Shown here: positions 1-8,516 of the stretch, in pieces
Position numbering within the stretch: the first letter of the stretch is position 1
Layout of the letters: each line of letters opens with the position of its first letter
Translations under genes and position numbers: made by a program
The notes under the pieces: generated by a model
Seen by the model: the letters and a program-made list of their open reading frames with translations, nothing else
Databases searched by the model: none
Told to the model about the DNA's origin: nothing
From: UBA1715 sp045615765
Lineage (GTDB): Bacteria; Bacteroidota; Bacteroidia; Bacteroidales; UBA1715
DNA length: 64,000 nt
Assembly: GCA_045615765.1 (NCBI GenBank)
Contig: JAZLFM010000019.1
Span: 1 to 64,000 of the forward strand
Reading direction: 5' to 3'

Positions 1-3000
1 CTCGCCGTCGCTCGTGGTCGCAGACAACGTTATCGTCTTGCCGGAGCATACCGCGCTCTTGTCCGAAGTCAACGTCTTGATCTCTGGCTTGGCGTTTATC
101 GTAACAGTCACTGGCTCAGCGTCGCTCGAACAACCGTCCAAGCTTGCTGTTAACTTATACTCGCCTGTTGCACTTGGCTCTGTCAATGTTAAGCTTGCGC
201 TCTTACCGCTTCCTTTTCCGCCCCAAGTAAATTCAGCATCTGCTTGGTCACTGCTTGCTTCCAACTTAATTGACTCGCCCTCGCAAACCTCGTCCTTGTC
301 CGCCTTTATTGTGGCTGTCGGGATAGGCTTGATTACGATTGTGGCAGTACCTTTTACATCCTCGTTCAAGCAGTTGTTGTCGTCGTTTACCGAAGTCAAC
401 ACATATTCATATGTTCCTACTGCTGTTGGTACGTCCAACTCTACCGTAGAAACTTTGCCTCTCGTCTTCTTTTGACCACTTTTACCGTTTGTTTTGTATT
501 TTACTGTAAAACCTGGAGTTCCAGTCATGGTCATTTTCACTGGAGTTGATAAGGTCTCGCCCTCGCAAATCTCACCACCACCGGAAATCGTAACCGTTGG
601 TAGCGCATTCTCGTACACTGTTACTGTTGCTGTCTTTTGACAAGCTACTGCTTCTGGAACCGCCTTGTCGCGGACCAAAATCGTATATTCGCCTGTTGCG
701 GAAATCGCAAAATCGGCAGACTTCACACCAACTGTCGCTGCCTTTGCTATCGTTGCTCCCTTGTACCATATATATTCAAAAGCTGAACTATTTGCCGCCC
801 ACGCGCTCGTAGTCAATGTTGCTGATGGATTATTAGCACAAACTACTACAGAATCCATTGTCTCTGAAAAATATGCATCTTCACAATTAATAGTGAAATC
901 TTCCGGAGCAACACATGGACAATTTTCTTTCAATTCTACAGCCAATCTATCACAAAATCCTTGTGGTGTAGTAAAATTAATATCATAAAATACACCAGCT
1001 TGATCAGTCTTGAAATTATTATCTTGAGCTGCACCTATACCAACAATATAATCACCTGTATATGTATCTTTTACACCTACAATACCTTTTGAGGCTCCAT
1101 ACACATAAGAACTATTCGCATCAGCAGCACCAGTTGCTGTTGCTTTTGAGAATACAAGGAAATATGTACCTGGTTCCAACTGATAATTACCAGCATCAAA
1201 AGTAACTTCATCTGTAAATTGATATTTACCTGTTGCTGTTATTTGTTTTTCCATTTCCATAGAGCCTGTAAAACTCTTTATTATTGCAGTTTTATCAGCT
1301 ACTAATTTTCCGTTATCTGTTTTAGATTTACAAAGATTAACAATAAATTGTAAAGCACCTGTCAAAGTTGCAGTTCCATTAACATAATAACTTTGCATAG
1401 TACCTTGAGCTTTTAACTTGAAATCTGTAAGTTGTATAGGAGAACTTACAGTAAAACCAGGATTTGAAATATTATTAGCCTGACCTACAGATTGTGAAGA
1501 GTTAAAAGTTGCGAATGTACTTGGAAGGAAACTTCCACCACCAGCAGATGTTTCTTCAACATATATAACTTTCTTTCCTGCATTTGGAGCGATTACATCG
1601 TCGCCAACATATAATTTTATTTTTTCACTACCAACTGATGTTGCAAGCGGTGTTGCTGTTGCACCTTTTGAAGCATACCACGAATATACAGCCTTACTTC
1701 CTGCAGCAGCGTTTACATTTATTGTTGCACTATCACCACAATATTCCAATTCTGGAATTGTATAGTTTTGTTCATATGCAGAGATAGTCATTTCTGCAAA
1801 AGCAGGGTCATAACTAATACAACCTCCAGCACCACTTTCTATATGTTCAATAACTACTTTATATGTTCCAGGTTCTGTAGCTTTATACGTCACACCTTTT
1901 TCTTTTACTGTACCAGAAAGAAGTTCTGTTCCATTTTTATACCAAGTTATTTTGTAATTATCTGCTAACGTCAAATCAATCACAAAACCAGCATCCAACA
2001 TTTGCCCTTTAAATGCAGATGCACATACAATCATATCCCCCGGTTTCAAATCCACAACAGGATCTGGATGACGAGGCTTACAATTTGAAGGAGGATTAAT
2101 TTTCACCGCTGTATTCTGAGACATGGTACTACCAATACCAAGTTCACCATTGCTGTTACATCCCCAAGCAAACAAATCGCCATTACTTGTACCATAGAAG
2201 CCCCATAAGTCGGCACGGTTAATTAACACAACATCACTTGAAATTTTACCACCAGGTCCTACAATATATTCTGCACCTACTTTATCTTTTGACTGACCGA
2301 TTTTGGAACCAGTGGCACCACCACCACCATCTCCACAACCGCCACCACCCCAGGCAACTGGTTTATTGTCTGCCGTGATAGCCATACCGAAACCTTGACC
2401 ACCAGACACCCACTTAGCTAACAAAAATTCACCATCATTACTTGCACCAGTTGTTAAACCAGCACGAACACGTAATGGAGTTGCATATGTATCAGAACCA
2501 GAATACCAAGAATAATTTGCGTCCAAAACACCGGCAGAGTTATTCCAAGCACCGTTACCCCATGCCCAAATATAACCATCAGTATCCAAACCATAACCAA
2601 CACCATCACCACAACCCAACATTTTAATATTGTCTAATCTAGTACCATCACCTTTTATTACAGGACGTGCATACGGATCATTAAAATCGTTTGTATTACC
2701 AATACCACCAGTAGCCGAACGACCCAATGCTCCATTTCCTTTTTGATAACCCCAGGAATAAATCGTACCTATACCATCACCATCTGGATCAACCAATGCA
2801 TACGCAGCATTATCACCAGCATACACTTGTACCACACCCTTCAATGGTTGTTTTGTTGCACCATCCAACACAAACACAGGATATGCCTGGTTGTCTGTAT
2901 TACCACAACCTAACTGACCGAATGCATTATCGTAACCTTGACCATCAAAACCGGTTGAGTTACCACCCCAACCAACAAGACAACCTTTATAAGGACCATC

Positions 3001-3510
3001 ACCCAAGATAGCGAAACTATTATTATTACCAGCATACACCACGTCAACATTTGTCAAATGGTTATCTTTAGAATAAACAGTTCCTTTTAGTGATCCTCCT
3101 GCCGTACTAACTTGAATTGGAGTTGCTTGAATTTTACCTTCAGTCTTTGCTACTGTTCCACCTGTACCGCATTGGCCCAAACTATTATTACCCCAACACC
3201 AAACATTACCCTTACAATCCAAGGCAATAAAATGCGATCCAGAACCACAGTTTACCTGTTGGATGTCAATACTATTTTGGGTAAAATACACAACTTCTTG
3301 TGGAGTACTTTCATAAGCTTTTGAACTACCAGTACCCAATAGTCCAGAACCTCCTTTTTCTGTACTATTTTTACCCCACGTGTACACAACACTATTCTGA
3401 CACACCATAGCAGACACACAGTTACCACCAGATATTGTCAATTCTTTTTGTGCAAACACACTCGCCGCACAAAGCAACGAGCCGACTAAAATTAACGCAA
3501 TACGTTTCAT
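1..3510 (-). CDS. Giant secreted protein with N-terminal RCC1-like propeller (partial)
   Basis: The reading frame runs from the ATG at 3508-3510 to the window edge without a stop (1170 codons seen, C-terminus outside the window). The start gives a clear signal peptide (MKRIALILVGSLLCAASVFAQ). Residues about 35-465 carry RCC1-type repeats with WG-N-G-LG signatures, for example VWCWGNNSLGQCGTG near residue 100 and FAWGCNSNGELGIGS near 447, so a beta-propeller is likely. From about residue 480 on come Ig-like/PKD-like modules, each opening with a Cys-rich turn such as ICEGETL or VCEGESI, the same style as the 12.7-23.4 kb adhesin. The protein is presumably exported by the Sec and type IX systems to the cell surface; a CHU_C sorting domain would be expected beyond the left edge. 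The ligand is unknown. Confidence 0.88.
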   Translation of the reverse strand, partial: MKRIALILVGSLLCAASVFAQKELTISGGNCVSAMVCQNSVVYTWGKNSTEKGGSGLLGTGSSKAYESTPQEVVYFTQNSIDIQQVNCGSGSHFIALDCKGNVWCWGNNSLGQCGTGGTVAKTEGKIQATPIQVSTAGGSLKGTVYSKDNHLTNVDVVYAGNNNSFAILGDGPYKGCLVGWGGNSTGFDGQGYDNAFGQLGCGNTDNQAYPVFVLDGATKQPLKGVVQVYAGDNAAYALVDPDGDGIGTIYSWGYQKGNGALGRSATGGIGNTNDFNDPYARPVIKGDGTRLDNIKMLGCGDGVGYGLDTDGYIWAWGNGAWNNSAGVLDANYSWYSGSDTYATPLRVRAGLTTGASNDGEFLLAKWVSGGQGFGMAITADNKPVAWGGGGCGDGGGGATGSKIGQSKDKVGAEYIVGPGGKISSDVVLINRADLWGFYGTSNGDLFAWGCNSNGELGIGSTMSQNTAVKINPPSNCKPRHPDPVVDLKPGDMIVCASAFKGQMLDAGFVIDLTLADNYKITWYKNGTELLSGTVKEKGVTYKATEPGTYKVVIEHIESGAGGCISYDPAFAEMTISAYEQNYTIPELEYCGDSATINVNAAAGSKAVYSWYASKGATATPLATSVGSEKIKLYVGDDVIAPNAGKKVIYVEETSAGGGSFLPSTFATFNSSQSVGQANNISNPGFTVSSPIQLTDFKLKAQGTMQSYYVNGTATLTGALQFIVNLCKSKTDNGKLVADKTAIIKSFTGSMEMEKQITATGKYQFTDEVTFDAGNYQLEPGTYFLVFSKATATGAADANSSYVYGASKGIVGVKDTYTGDYIVGIGAAQDNNFKTDQAGVFYDINFTTPQGFCDRLAVELKENCPCVAPEDFTINCEDAYFSETMDSVVVCANNPSATLTTSAWAANSSAFEYIWYKGATIAKAATVGVKSADFAISATGEYTILVRDKAVPEAVACQKTATVTVYENALPTVTISGGGEICEGETLSTPVKMTMTGTPGFTVKYKTNGKSGQKKTRGKVSTVELDVPTAVGTYEYVLTSVNDDNNCLNEDVKGTATIVIKPIPTATIKADKDEVCEGESIKLEASSDQADAEFTWGGKGSGKSASLTLTEPSATGEYKLTASLDGCSSDAEPVTVTINAKPEIKTLTSDKSAVCSGKTITLSATTSDGE

Positions 3511-3774
3511 TGTATGATGATAGTTTTAATTTCTATATACTTTTACAAACTTAAGACACAAAGAAACAAAAAAAAGTTACACCACTATTCGTTTTTTTCA
3601 GAAATGAGAATATTATTTTTTACAATACTTTAAAGACACTATTCGTACACTATTCAAACATCTGAAATACAAATATTTGAATAGTGTTTCAAAAACACTA
3701 TTTGAATTTTATTTTAAATTACACATCGGTACCATACATTAATAATATTGTTAATGAAACAATTGCAAGAATGC

Positions 3775-3870
3775 ACAACTCCTACGGAGTTGTTGTTGGG
3801 GCTGAATTTTATTCTACCAATAGTTATCCCCTAACGGGGAAATATAATTCACCTAACGCTAATTGTTAGG
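3775..3870. repeat. Cluster of three short hairpins with TTCTACCAAT spacer
   Basis: Three perfect inverted repeats follow each other: arms of 8 nt around TAC (3775-3793, core CCTACGG), 5 nt around TAAC (3827-3840, core CCCCTAACGGGG), and 6 nt around a 7-nt loop (3852-3870). Between the first two lies TTCTACCAAT (3812-3821). The same core motifs and the same decamer return at 56911-57061, so this is a dispersed palindromic element rather than a terminator; no T-run follows the hairpins. Confidence 0.7.
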
Positions 3871-3976
3871 AATGGAGATTATTCGCATCACTCATAACGA
3901 CGATGTACATTCATTCCACTCATAAACAGAACACTTTCGAGCTAATAAAAGAACATTGTACTAGTAAACAAAAAAA

Positions 3977-4000
3977 AGAGACGCAATAAATTGCGTCTCT
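3977..4000 (-). terminator. Intrinsic terminator of the purF-like gene
   Basis: A perfect 10-bp stem (arms 3977-3986 and 3991-4000) with a 4-nt loop sits about 30 nt after the stop of the purF-like gene. On the minus strand it is followed by a run of T residues (A-run at 3969-3976). The stem sequence resembles the imperfect palindrome at 56861-56888. Confidence 0.85.
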
Positions 4001-4032
4001 ACAGTATAGTATACATTATATATTATGTATAA

Positions 4033-5439
4033 TTAAAACCAACTTGAACCGTCAAAGCAATGCGTACATAATTTTTCTTTTGGCAAACCAATAGCATCAA
4101 CCAATTCTTGTACAGTATTAAATTTCAAAGAAGTCAAGCCAAATCTTTGACGAATATCATCAACCATTTTCTTATGTTTTTCTGATGTATCATCAACATA
4201 CTCTTCAAGATTTTTATCGTGACGACCTTCATATTGTTCTATTAACGAACGAGTAATCAATTCCGTATCGTTTTTAGAAGCTGAGAAATTCAAATATTTA
4301 CAAGAATAAATTAGCGGAGGACAAGCAATTCTCATATGAATTTCCTTAGCACCGCAATCAAACATTTCAACAACATTACCACGAAGTTGTGTTCCACGAA
4401 CAATAGAATCATCACAGAAAACAACCTTTTGTCCTTCCAACATTTGTCTATTTGGAATCAACTTCATTTTTGCAACAAGATTACGCATTTCCTGCGATGG
4501 TGGCATAAAACTACGAGGCCATGTTGGAGTATATTTTACGATACCTCTTTTATAAGGAATACCTTTTTCAATTGCATAACCAATAGCATGTCCAATACCA
4601 GAATCTGGAATACCACAAACAAAATCTGCTTGAGTTGCATCATTTTGTGCGATTTTTTGACCAAGAGAGCAACGAACTTTATCCACATTTATGCCTTCGT
4701 AGTCAGAAGTTGGGAAACCATAGTAAACCCACATAAATGAACAAACTTGCATTTTGTCATTTGGTTTACGCAACACTTCATATCCATCAGAAGTTATCTT
4801 TACAATCTCACCAGGACCAACAAATTTTTCAATTCTATAACCAAGATTATGGAAAGCAGTTGGTTCGCTAGTAACTGCATACGCACCATCTTTCTTACCT
4901 ATAGTAACAGGAGTTCTGCCCAATTTATCGCGAGCTATAATAATTCCATCTTCAGTAAGAATCAACAAAGAACATGATCCTTTTACTTTTTCATAAACAT
5001 TCTCAATACCAGAAACGAAATCCGGTTTCTCACAAATCAACATAGCAGCAAGTTCTGTTTGATTTGTGTCACCTGAACTTAACTCTGAGAAATGCATATT
5101 TTTATTCAACAACTCTCCCTCCAACTCGCGCATATTGGCAAAATGAGCAACCGTTACAATTGCGAAACGACCCAAATGCGAGTTTATCGCAATTGGTTGC
5201 GCATCTGTATCACTAATCACACCAATTCCAGCTTCACCACCTAACTTAGGAAGAGATGATTCAAACTTTGTACGGAAATAAGAATTTTCAATATTGTGAA
5301 TTGTACGACGCAACCCAAAATCCTTACTATAAGTTGCCATACCTGCACGCTTTGTGCCTAAGTGAGAATTGTAGTCAGTACCGTAAAACAAATCTGTTAC
5401 GCAATCTGACTTTGAAATAGTTCCAAAAAAGCCACCCAT
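4033..5439 (-). CDS. PurF-family amidophosphoribosyltransferase homologue without the catalytic Cys
   Basis: This 468-residue protein has the PurF layout: an N-terminal Ntn-type glutamine amidotransferase domain and a C-terminal phosphoribosyltransferase domain with an intact PRPP loop (VVFCDDSIVRGTQ, about residues 335-350). In PurF, Cys1 after Met removal attacks glutamine, and an Asn-Gly pair forms the oxyanion hole. Here the protein begins MGGFFG, so Gly replaces Cys, and the usual HNGNLTN segment reads AHFANM. Glutaminase activity is therefore unlikely; it may use free ammonia, partner with another glutaminase, or have a regulatory role. I recall similar MGGFFG-starting proteins in Bacteroides, but whether a canonical PurF also exists elsewhere cannot be seen. 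The gene is monocistronic, divergent from the mutL operon, with its own promoter and terminator. Confidence 0.85.
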   Translation of the reverse strand: MGGFFGTISKSDCVTDLFYGTDYNSHLGTKRAGMATYSKDFGLRRTIHNIENSYFRTKFESSLPKLGGEAGIGVISDTDAQPIAINSHLGRFAIVTVAHFANMRELEGELLNKNMHFSELSSGDTNQTELAAMLICEKPDFVSGIENVYEKVKGSCSLLILTEDGIIIARDKLGRTPVTIGKKDGAYAVTSEPTAFHNLGYRIEKFVGPGEIVKITSDGYEVLRKPNDKMQVCSFMWVYYGFPTSDYEGINVDKVRCSLGQKIAQNDATQADFVCGIPDSGIGHAIGYAIEKGIPYKRGIVKYTPTWPRSFMPPSQEMRNLVAKMKLIPNRQMLEGQKVVFCDDSIVRGTQLRGNVVEMFDCGAKEIHMRIACPPLIYSCKYLNFSASKNDTELITRSLIEQYEGRHDKNLEEYVDDTSEKHKKMVDDIRQRFGLTSLKFNTVQELVDAIGLPKEKLCTHCFDGSSWF

Positions 5440-5460
5440 TTTGATTAAAATTTTCCTCCA

Positions 5461-5489
5461 CGAAAATAGCAGAATTTATGTAATTACAA
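5461..5489 (-). promoter_or_regulatory. Promoter of the purF-like gene
   Basis: On the minus strand TTG (5489-5487) and TATTTTCG (5468-5461) are separated by 18 nt, close to the Bacteroidota sigma-ABfr pattern TTTG / TAnnTTTG. The -7 box ends about 20 nt before the start codon. Confidence 0.5.
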
Positions 5490-5618
5490 CATAAATGTGT
5501 CAATCTTTTTATTAACTATATCAATATTGAGACATAAGAGTTTTACTTATTGTTAATCATTGTTCAAAAGTATTTCTCGTAAAATGTCTAAAGAAAAACA
5601 GCAACACAAAAAAAACAA

Positions 5619-5626
5619 TATCTTTG
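5619..5626 (+). promoter_or_regulatory. -7 box TATCTTTG of the mutL operon
   Basis: A perfect TAnnTTTG element lies 12 nt before the ATG at 5639. Transcription would begin just downstream of it, which rules out the in-frame TTG at 5624 as a start. No convincing -33 box was found. Confidence 0.6.
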
Positions 5627-5638
5627 CGAAAAAACAAT

Positions 5639-5932
5639 ATGGGTTTCCTTTCATCTATCTACAATCCGCAAAAGCCACGAGGTTTCAATATGCCTACTCG
5701 TTATTACGACAAGCAAAAAGAAGACCGCGAGCACCGTCGCGCTGTTGTATTACAACAAGTAAAATTAGAAGAAGGCGAAGAACTGCCTAAAGGTGTTTTT
5801 GTTTCGGATTTGCATAGAAAATTTGAACAAAATAAGATATCAAACAAGCGTTCTAAAGACAGCAGTTTGAAAACACTACTCATGTTGTTTTTTCTAATAT
5901 TTCTAGGTGTTTACTTTATAATGAATATGTAA
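5639..5932 (+). CDS. Small conserved C-terminally anchored membrane protein
   Basis: This 97-residue protein begins MGFLSSIYNPQKPRGF, continues with a charged segment rich in K, E and R, and ends in one hydrophobic segment (about residues 75-95, LLMLFFLIFLGVYFI). Its stop lies one base before the mutL ATG, so the two are translationally coupled. I recall that Bacteroidota often carry such a small Pro/Arg/Tyr-rich tail-anchored protein directly before mutL; it is often mislabelled as a riboflavin synthase subunit. No enzymatic motif is visible. The function is unknown; the position suggests only shared expression with mismatch repair. The start was chosen at the first ATG after the promoter box. 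Confidence 0.8.
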   Translation: MGFLSSIYNPQKPRGFNMPTRYYDKQKEDREHRRAVVLQQVKLEEGEELPKGVFVSDLHRKFEQNKISNKRSKDSSLKTLLMLFFLIFLGVYFIMNM

Positions 5933-5933
5933 T

Positions 5934-7772
5934 ATGGCAGACATCATCCATCTTCTACCCGATTCTGTGGCAAATCAAATTGCCGCCGGTGAAGTAGTAC
6001 AACGCCCTGCTTCAGTTGTAAAAGAACTTGTAGAAAATGCAATTGATGCTAAAGCTACTGAAATTACTATTTCTATTATAGACGCAGGCAGAACTGCCAT
6101 TCAAATAACAGATAATGGTGTTGGAATGTCGGAAACAGATGCACGTATGGCATTTGAACGACACGCTACATCAAAAATAAAAGACGCCGCTGATATCTTT
6201 ACAATTCGTACTATGGGATTCCGTGGTGAAGCGCTGGCATCAATTGCTGCTGTATCTCAAACGGAACTAAAAACAAGAAAAAAAGAGAACGAACTTGGAA
6301 CGAAAATAGTCATTGCAGGATCAAAAATAGAATCACAAGAAGCAGAATCTTGTCCGGTAGGAACAACTTTTACTGTAAAGAACTTATTTTTCAACACACC
6401 GGCACGAAGAAAATTTCTTAAAGCAAACAAGACAGAGTTTACATATATATTAGCAGAAATTCACCAGACAGCACTCGCAAATCCACAAATTTGCTTTACT
6501 ATCATTAAAGACGGTGACTTATATGCTAAATATCCGAGTGGTACACTCAAGCAAAGAATTATCAGTATTTTCGGTAAACAAATGGACAAAGGTTTACTGT
6601 CTATCGAAGATGAATCAAGCATAGTAAAAATCCACGGGTTTGTGGGAGTTCCTGAACTAGCTAGAAAAGCCACAAACAACCAATTCTTTTTTGTAAACAA
6701 TAGATTTTTCAGACAAAAAAGTTTTCTTGGTTCAATAATGCGTGCTTATGGGAACTTGGTGCCACAAAAAGAATACCCTCCTTTTTTCGTTTTTTTAGAA
6801 ATTGACCCAGGAGAAATCGATGTCAATATTCATCCGACAAAAACTGAAATAAAATTTTCGGAAGAGTTTAATATCTGTCAACTACTTGAAGCAACAGTAA
6901 AATACACTTTAGGGAAAAGCAATATTGTTCCTACTTTGGATTTTAGCGATCCTGAAGATTATTCGGATATGTTCAAACCAAGTAGTAGTGTTACAGTCAC
7001 GACTCCGCCCAAAATTTCAGTTAATCCGTCATATAATCCTTTCAAAAGTAATAGCGGACCTGCATATAGCAATACTCCATCTAACACTAGGAATTGGGAA
7101 AAATTATTTGAAGAATATCAAACAAAAAAAACGACTGACACTGAACAACTTATTGACTTTGGAGAAATTACCGAGCCTAGTAGTATTAACTTAGGCCAAG
7201 ATTTGTTCATACAAAGTTGTACGCAAGTTCAAAAGAAATATATTGTTGCAATTATTGACGACAAAATCTATATCATAGATATTAAACGCGCACATTACCG
7301 TTTAATCTACAATACCTTCGAAGAAACAATAACGAATAGTCAAAATATCCCAAGCCAAAAAACTTTATTGCCAATACGTATAGAAGTTTTACAACAAGAA
7401 GCAGAAAGTTTAAAAGAAGCTATACCTCAATTAAATCAATTAGGAATAGACATAGAAGAATTTGGGAAACAAACATTTGTGATAAATGGAACCCCTTCGA
7501 ATATAAATCCTGAGACAATACGAGATACTATTGTAGATTTCGCAACACATATAAACGAAAACGGGAAAAATTTCAAAGACAATTGGCAAGAACACATTGT
7601 AAAAACAATGGCAAAATCTGCGTCATTGTATAGAAATCCAGATATGAACAAAGAAGAAATGCATCACTTTGTTTCAAAATTATTACAAGCGAAGTCTTAT
7701 ACAATAACACCTGAAGGGCAACTTATAACTGTTATTGTAGAAATTAACGATTTACTAAAAAAGTTCAACTAA
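5934..7772 (+). CDS. mutL: DNA mismatch repair protein MutL
   Basis: This 612-residue protein has the GHKL ATPase signatures of MutL: ELVENAIDAKA (about residue 31), DNGVGM (about 60) and GFRGEAL (about 93), then the S5-like domain and a C-terminal dimerisation domain. MutL couples mismatch recognition by MutS to strand incision. In organisms without MutH the C-terminal domain usually carries the metal-binding endonuclease motif DQHAxxE; here the matching place reads DIKRAHYR, so that motif is degenerate. Whether incision activity remains is open. The protein lies in a tight operon with the small membrane protein upstream and the rhomboid downstream (1-nt gap). Confidence 0.96.
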   Translation: MADIIHLLPDSVANQIAAGEVVQRPASVVKELVENAIDAKATEITISIIDAGRTAIQITDNGVGMSETDARMAFERHATSKIKDAADIFTIRTMGFRGEALASIAAVSQTELKTRKKENELGTKIVIAGSKIESQEAESCPVGTTFTVKNLFFNTPARRKFLKANKTEFTYILAEIHQTALANPQICFTIIKDGDLYAKYPSGTLKQRIISIFGKQMDKGLLSIEDESSIVKIHGFVGVPELARKATNNQFFFVNNRFFRQKSFLGSIMRAYGNLVPQKEYPPFFVFLEIDPGEIDVNIHPTKTEIKFSEEFNICQLLEATVKYTLGKSNIVPTLDFSDPEDYSDMFKPSSSVTVTTPPKISVNPSYNPFKSNSGPAYSNTPSNTRNWEKLFEEYQTKKTTDTEQLIDFGEITEPSSINLGQDLFIQSCTQVQKKYIVAIIDDKIYIIDIKRAHYRLIYNTFEETITNSQNIPSQKTLLPIRIEVLQQEAESLKEAIPQLNQLGIDIEEFGKQTFVINGTPSNINPETIRDTIVDFATHINENGKNFKDNWQEHIVKTMAKSASLYRNPDMNKEEMHHFVSKLLQAKSYTITPEGQLITVIVEINDLLKKFN

Positions 7773-7773
7773 T

Positions 7774-8511
7774 ATGAGTTACTATAGTCCATCGGGATTT
7801 TCAATGCTTACTCCAGTAGTGAAGAACTTATTGGTGATAAATATTATATGTTTTGTCATCAGTTTCCTAGCAGAAGCATTTATTGGCATAGACATTACAA
7901 ACAATTTTGGTTTACACTACATTGCCTCACCAAGTTTCCGACCTATACAATTTGTAACATATATGTTTTTACACGCAAACCTTGAACACATATTCTTCAA
8001 TATGTTTGCGTTATGGATGTTCGGCAACATTCTAGAGAACTTTTGGGGTAGCAAACGATTTTTAACATACTATTTAGTAACAGGCATTGGAGCAGGAATC
8101 GCACAAATTATAGTAGCCTACTTGAAGTTACAAGCATACCCTATTACTGCTGATATGTGGGATCTAATCATAACAGAAGGCGACCAACTGATACAAACAT
8201 CAAGAAATTATGTTGATGAAACATTAGGTTCTGTAAATGGAATCGTAAATGGTTCCACCATAGGTGCATCAGGTGCTGTTTTCGGATTATTAATGGCTTT
8301 TGGTATGTTATTTCCAGAGTCACAACTATACATATTCTTTTTAATGCCAATAAAAGCTAAATGGTTCGTAGTCATTTATGGAGCCATTGAACTTTTTAGC
8401 GGAATACAAAATTCCGTAGGCGACAACACCGCACATTTTGCACATCTTGGAGGTATGTTGTTCGGCTACATTCTAATACGCTATTGGCGAAAACATGGTT
8501 CTTCATTATAA
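7774..8511 (+). CDS. Rhomboid-family intramembrane serine protease
   Basis: This 245-residue multi-pass membrane protein (about six hydrophobic segments) has the rhomboid catalytic dyad: Ser166 in GASGAVFG and His224 in AHFAHLGG, with the HxxxN-like element in loop 1 region (LEHIFFNMFALWMFG). Rhomboids cut transmembrane segments of membrane proteins within the bilayer. The substrate is unknown. The gene follows mutL by one base and precedes a second, degenerate rhomboid by five bases; this tandem pair and the following EEP gene probably share one transcript. Confidence 0.93.
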   Translation: MSYYSPSGFSMLTPVVKNLLVINIICFVISFLAEAFIGIDITNNFGLHYIASPSFRPIQFVTYMFLHANLEHIFFNMFALWMFGNILENFWGSKRFLTYYLVTGIGAGIAQIIVAYLKLQAYPITADMWDLIITEGDQLIQTSRNYVDETLGSVNGIVNGSTIGASGAVFGLLMAFGMLFPESQLYIFFLMPIKAKWFVVIYGAIELFSGIQNSVGDNTAHFAHLGGMLFGYILIRYWRKHGSSL

Positions 8512-8516
8512 ATAAC

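Larger units (their letters stand above)
3511..4032. other. 522-bp gene-free spacer
   Basis: No credible gene is visible here. On the minus strand a TAAGTTTG box (3546-3553) lies about 35 nt before the start of the giant protein and may be its -7 element, but no well-spaced -33 box accompanies it. The middle is AT-rich. The rest is a cluster of short hairpins (3775-3870) and a strong palindrome that acts as terminator of the purF-like gene (3977-4000), both listed separately. Confidence 0.6.

Noticed and set aside
14..988. Open frames on the plus strand at the left edge
   Set aside because: They lie opposite the unbroken minus-strand frame of the giant secreted protein; they have no starts or motifs of their own.
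3684..3869. 61-codon plus-strand frame
   Set aside because: It runs through the hairpin cluster and encodes low-complexity sequence; repeat explains it better.
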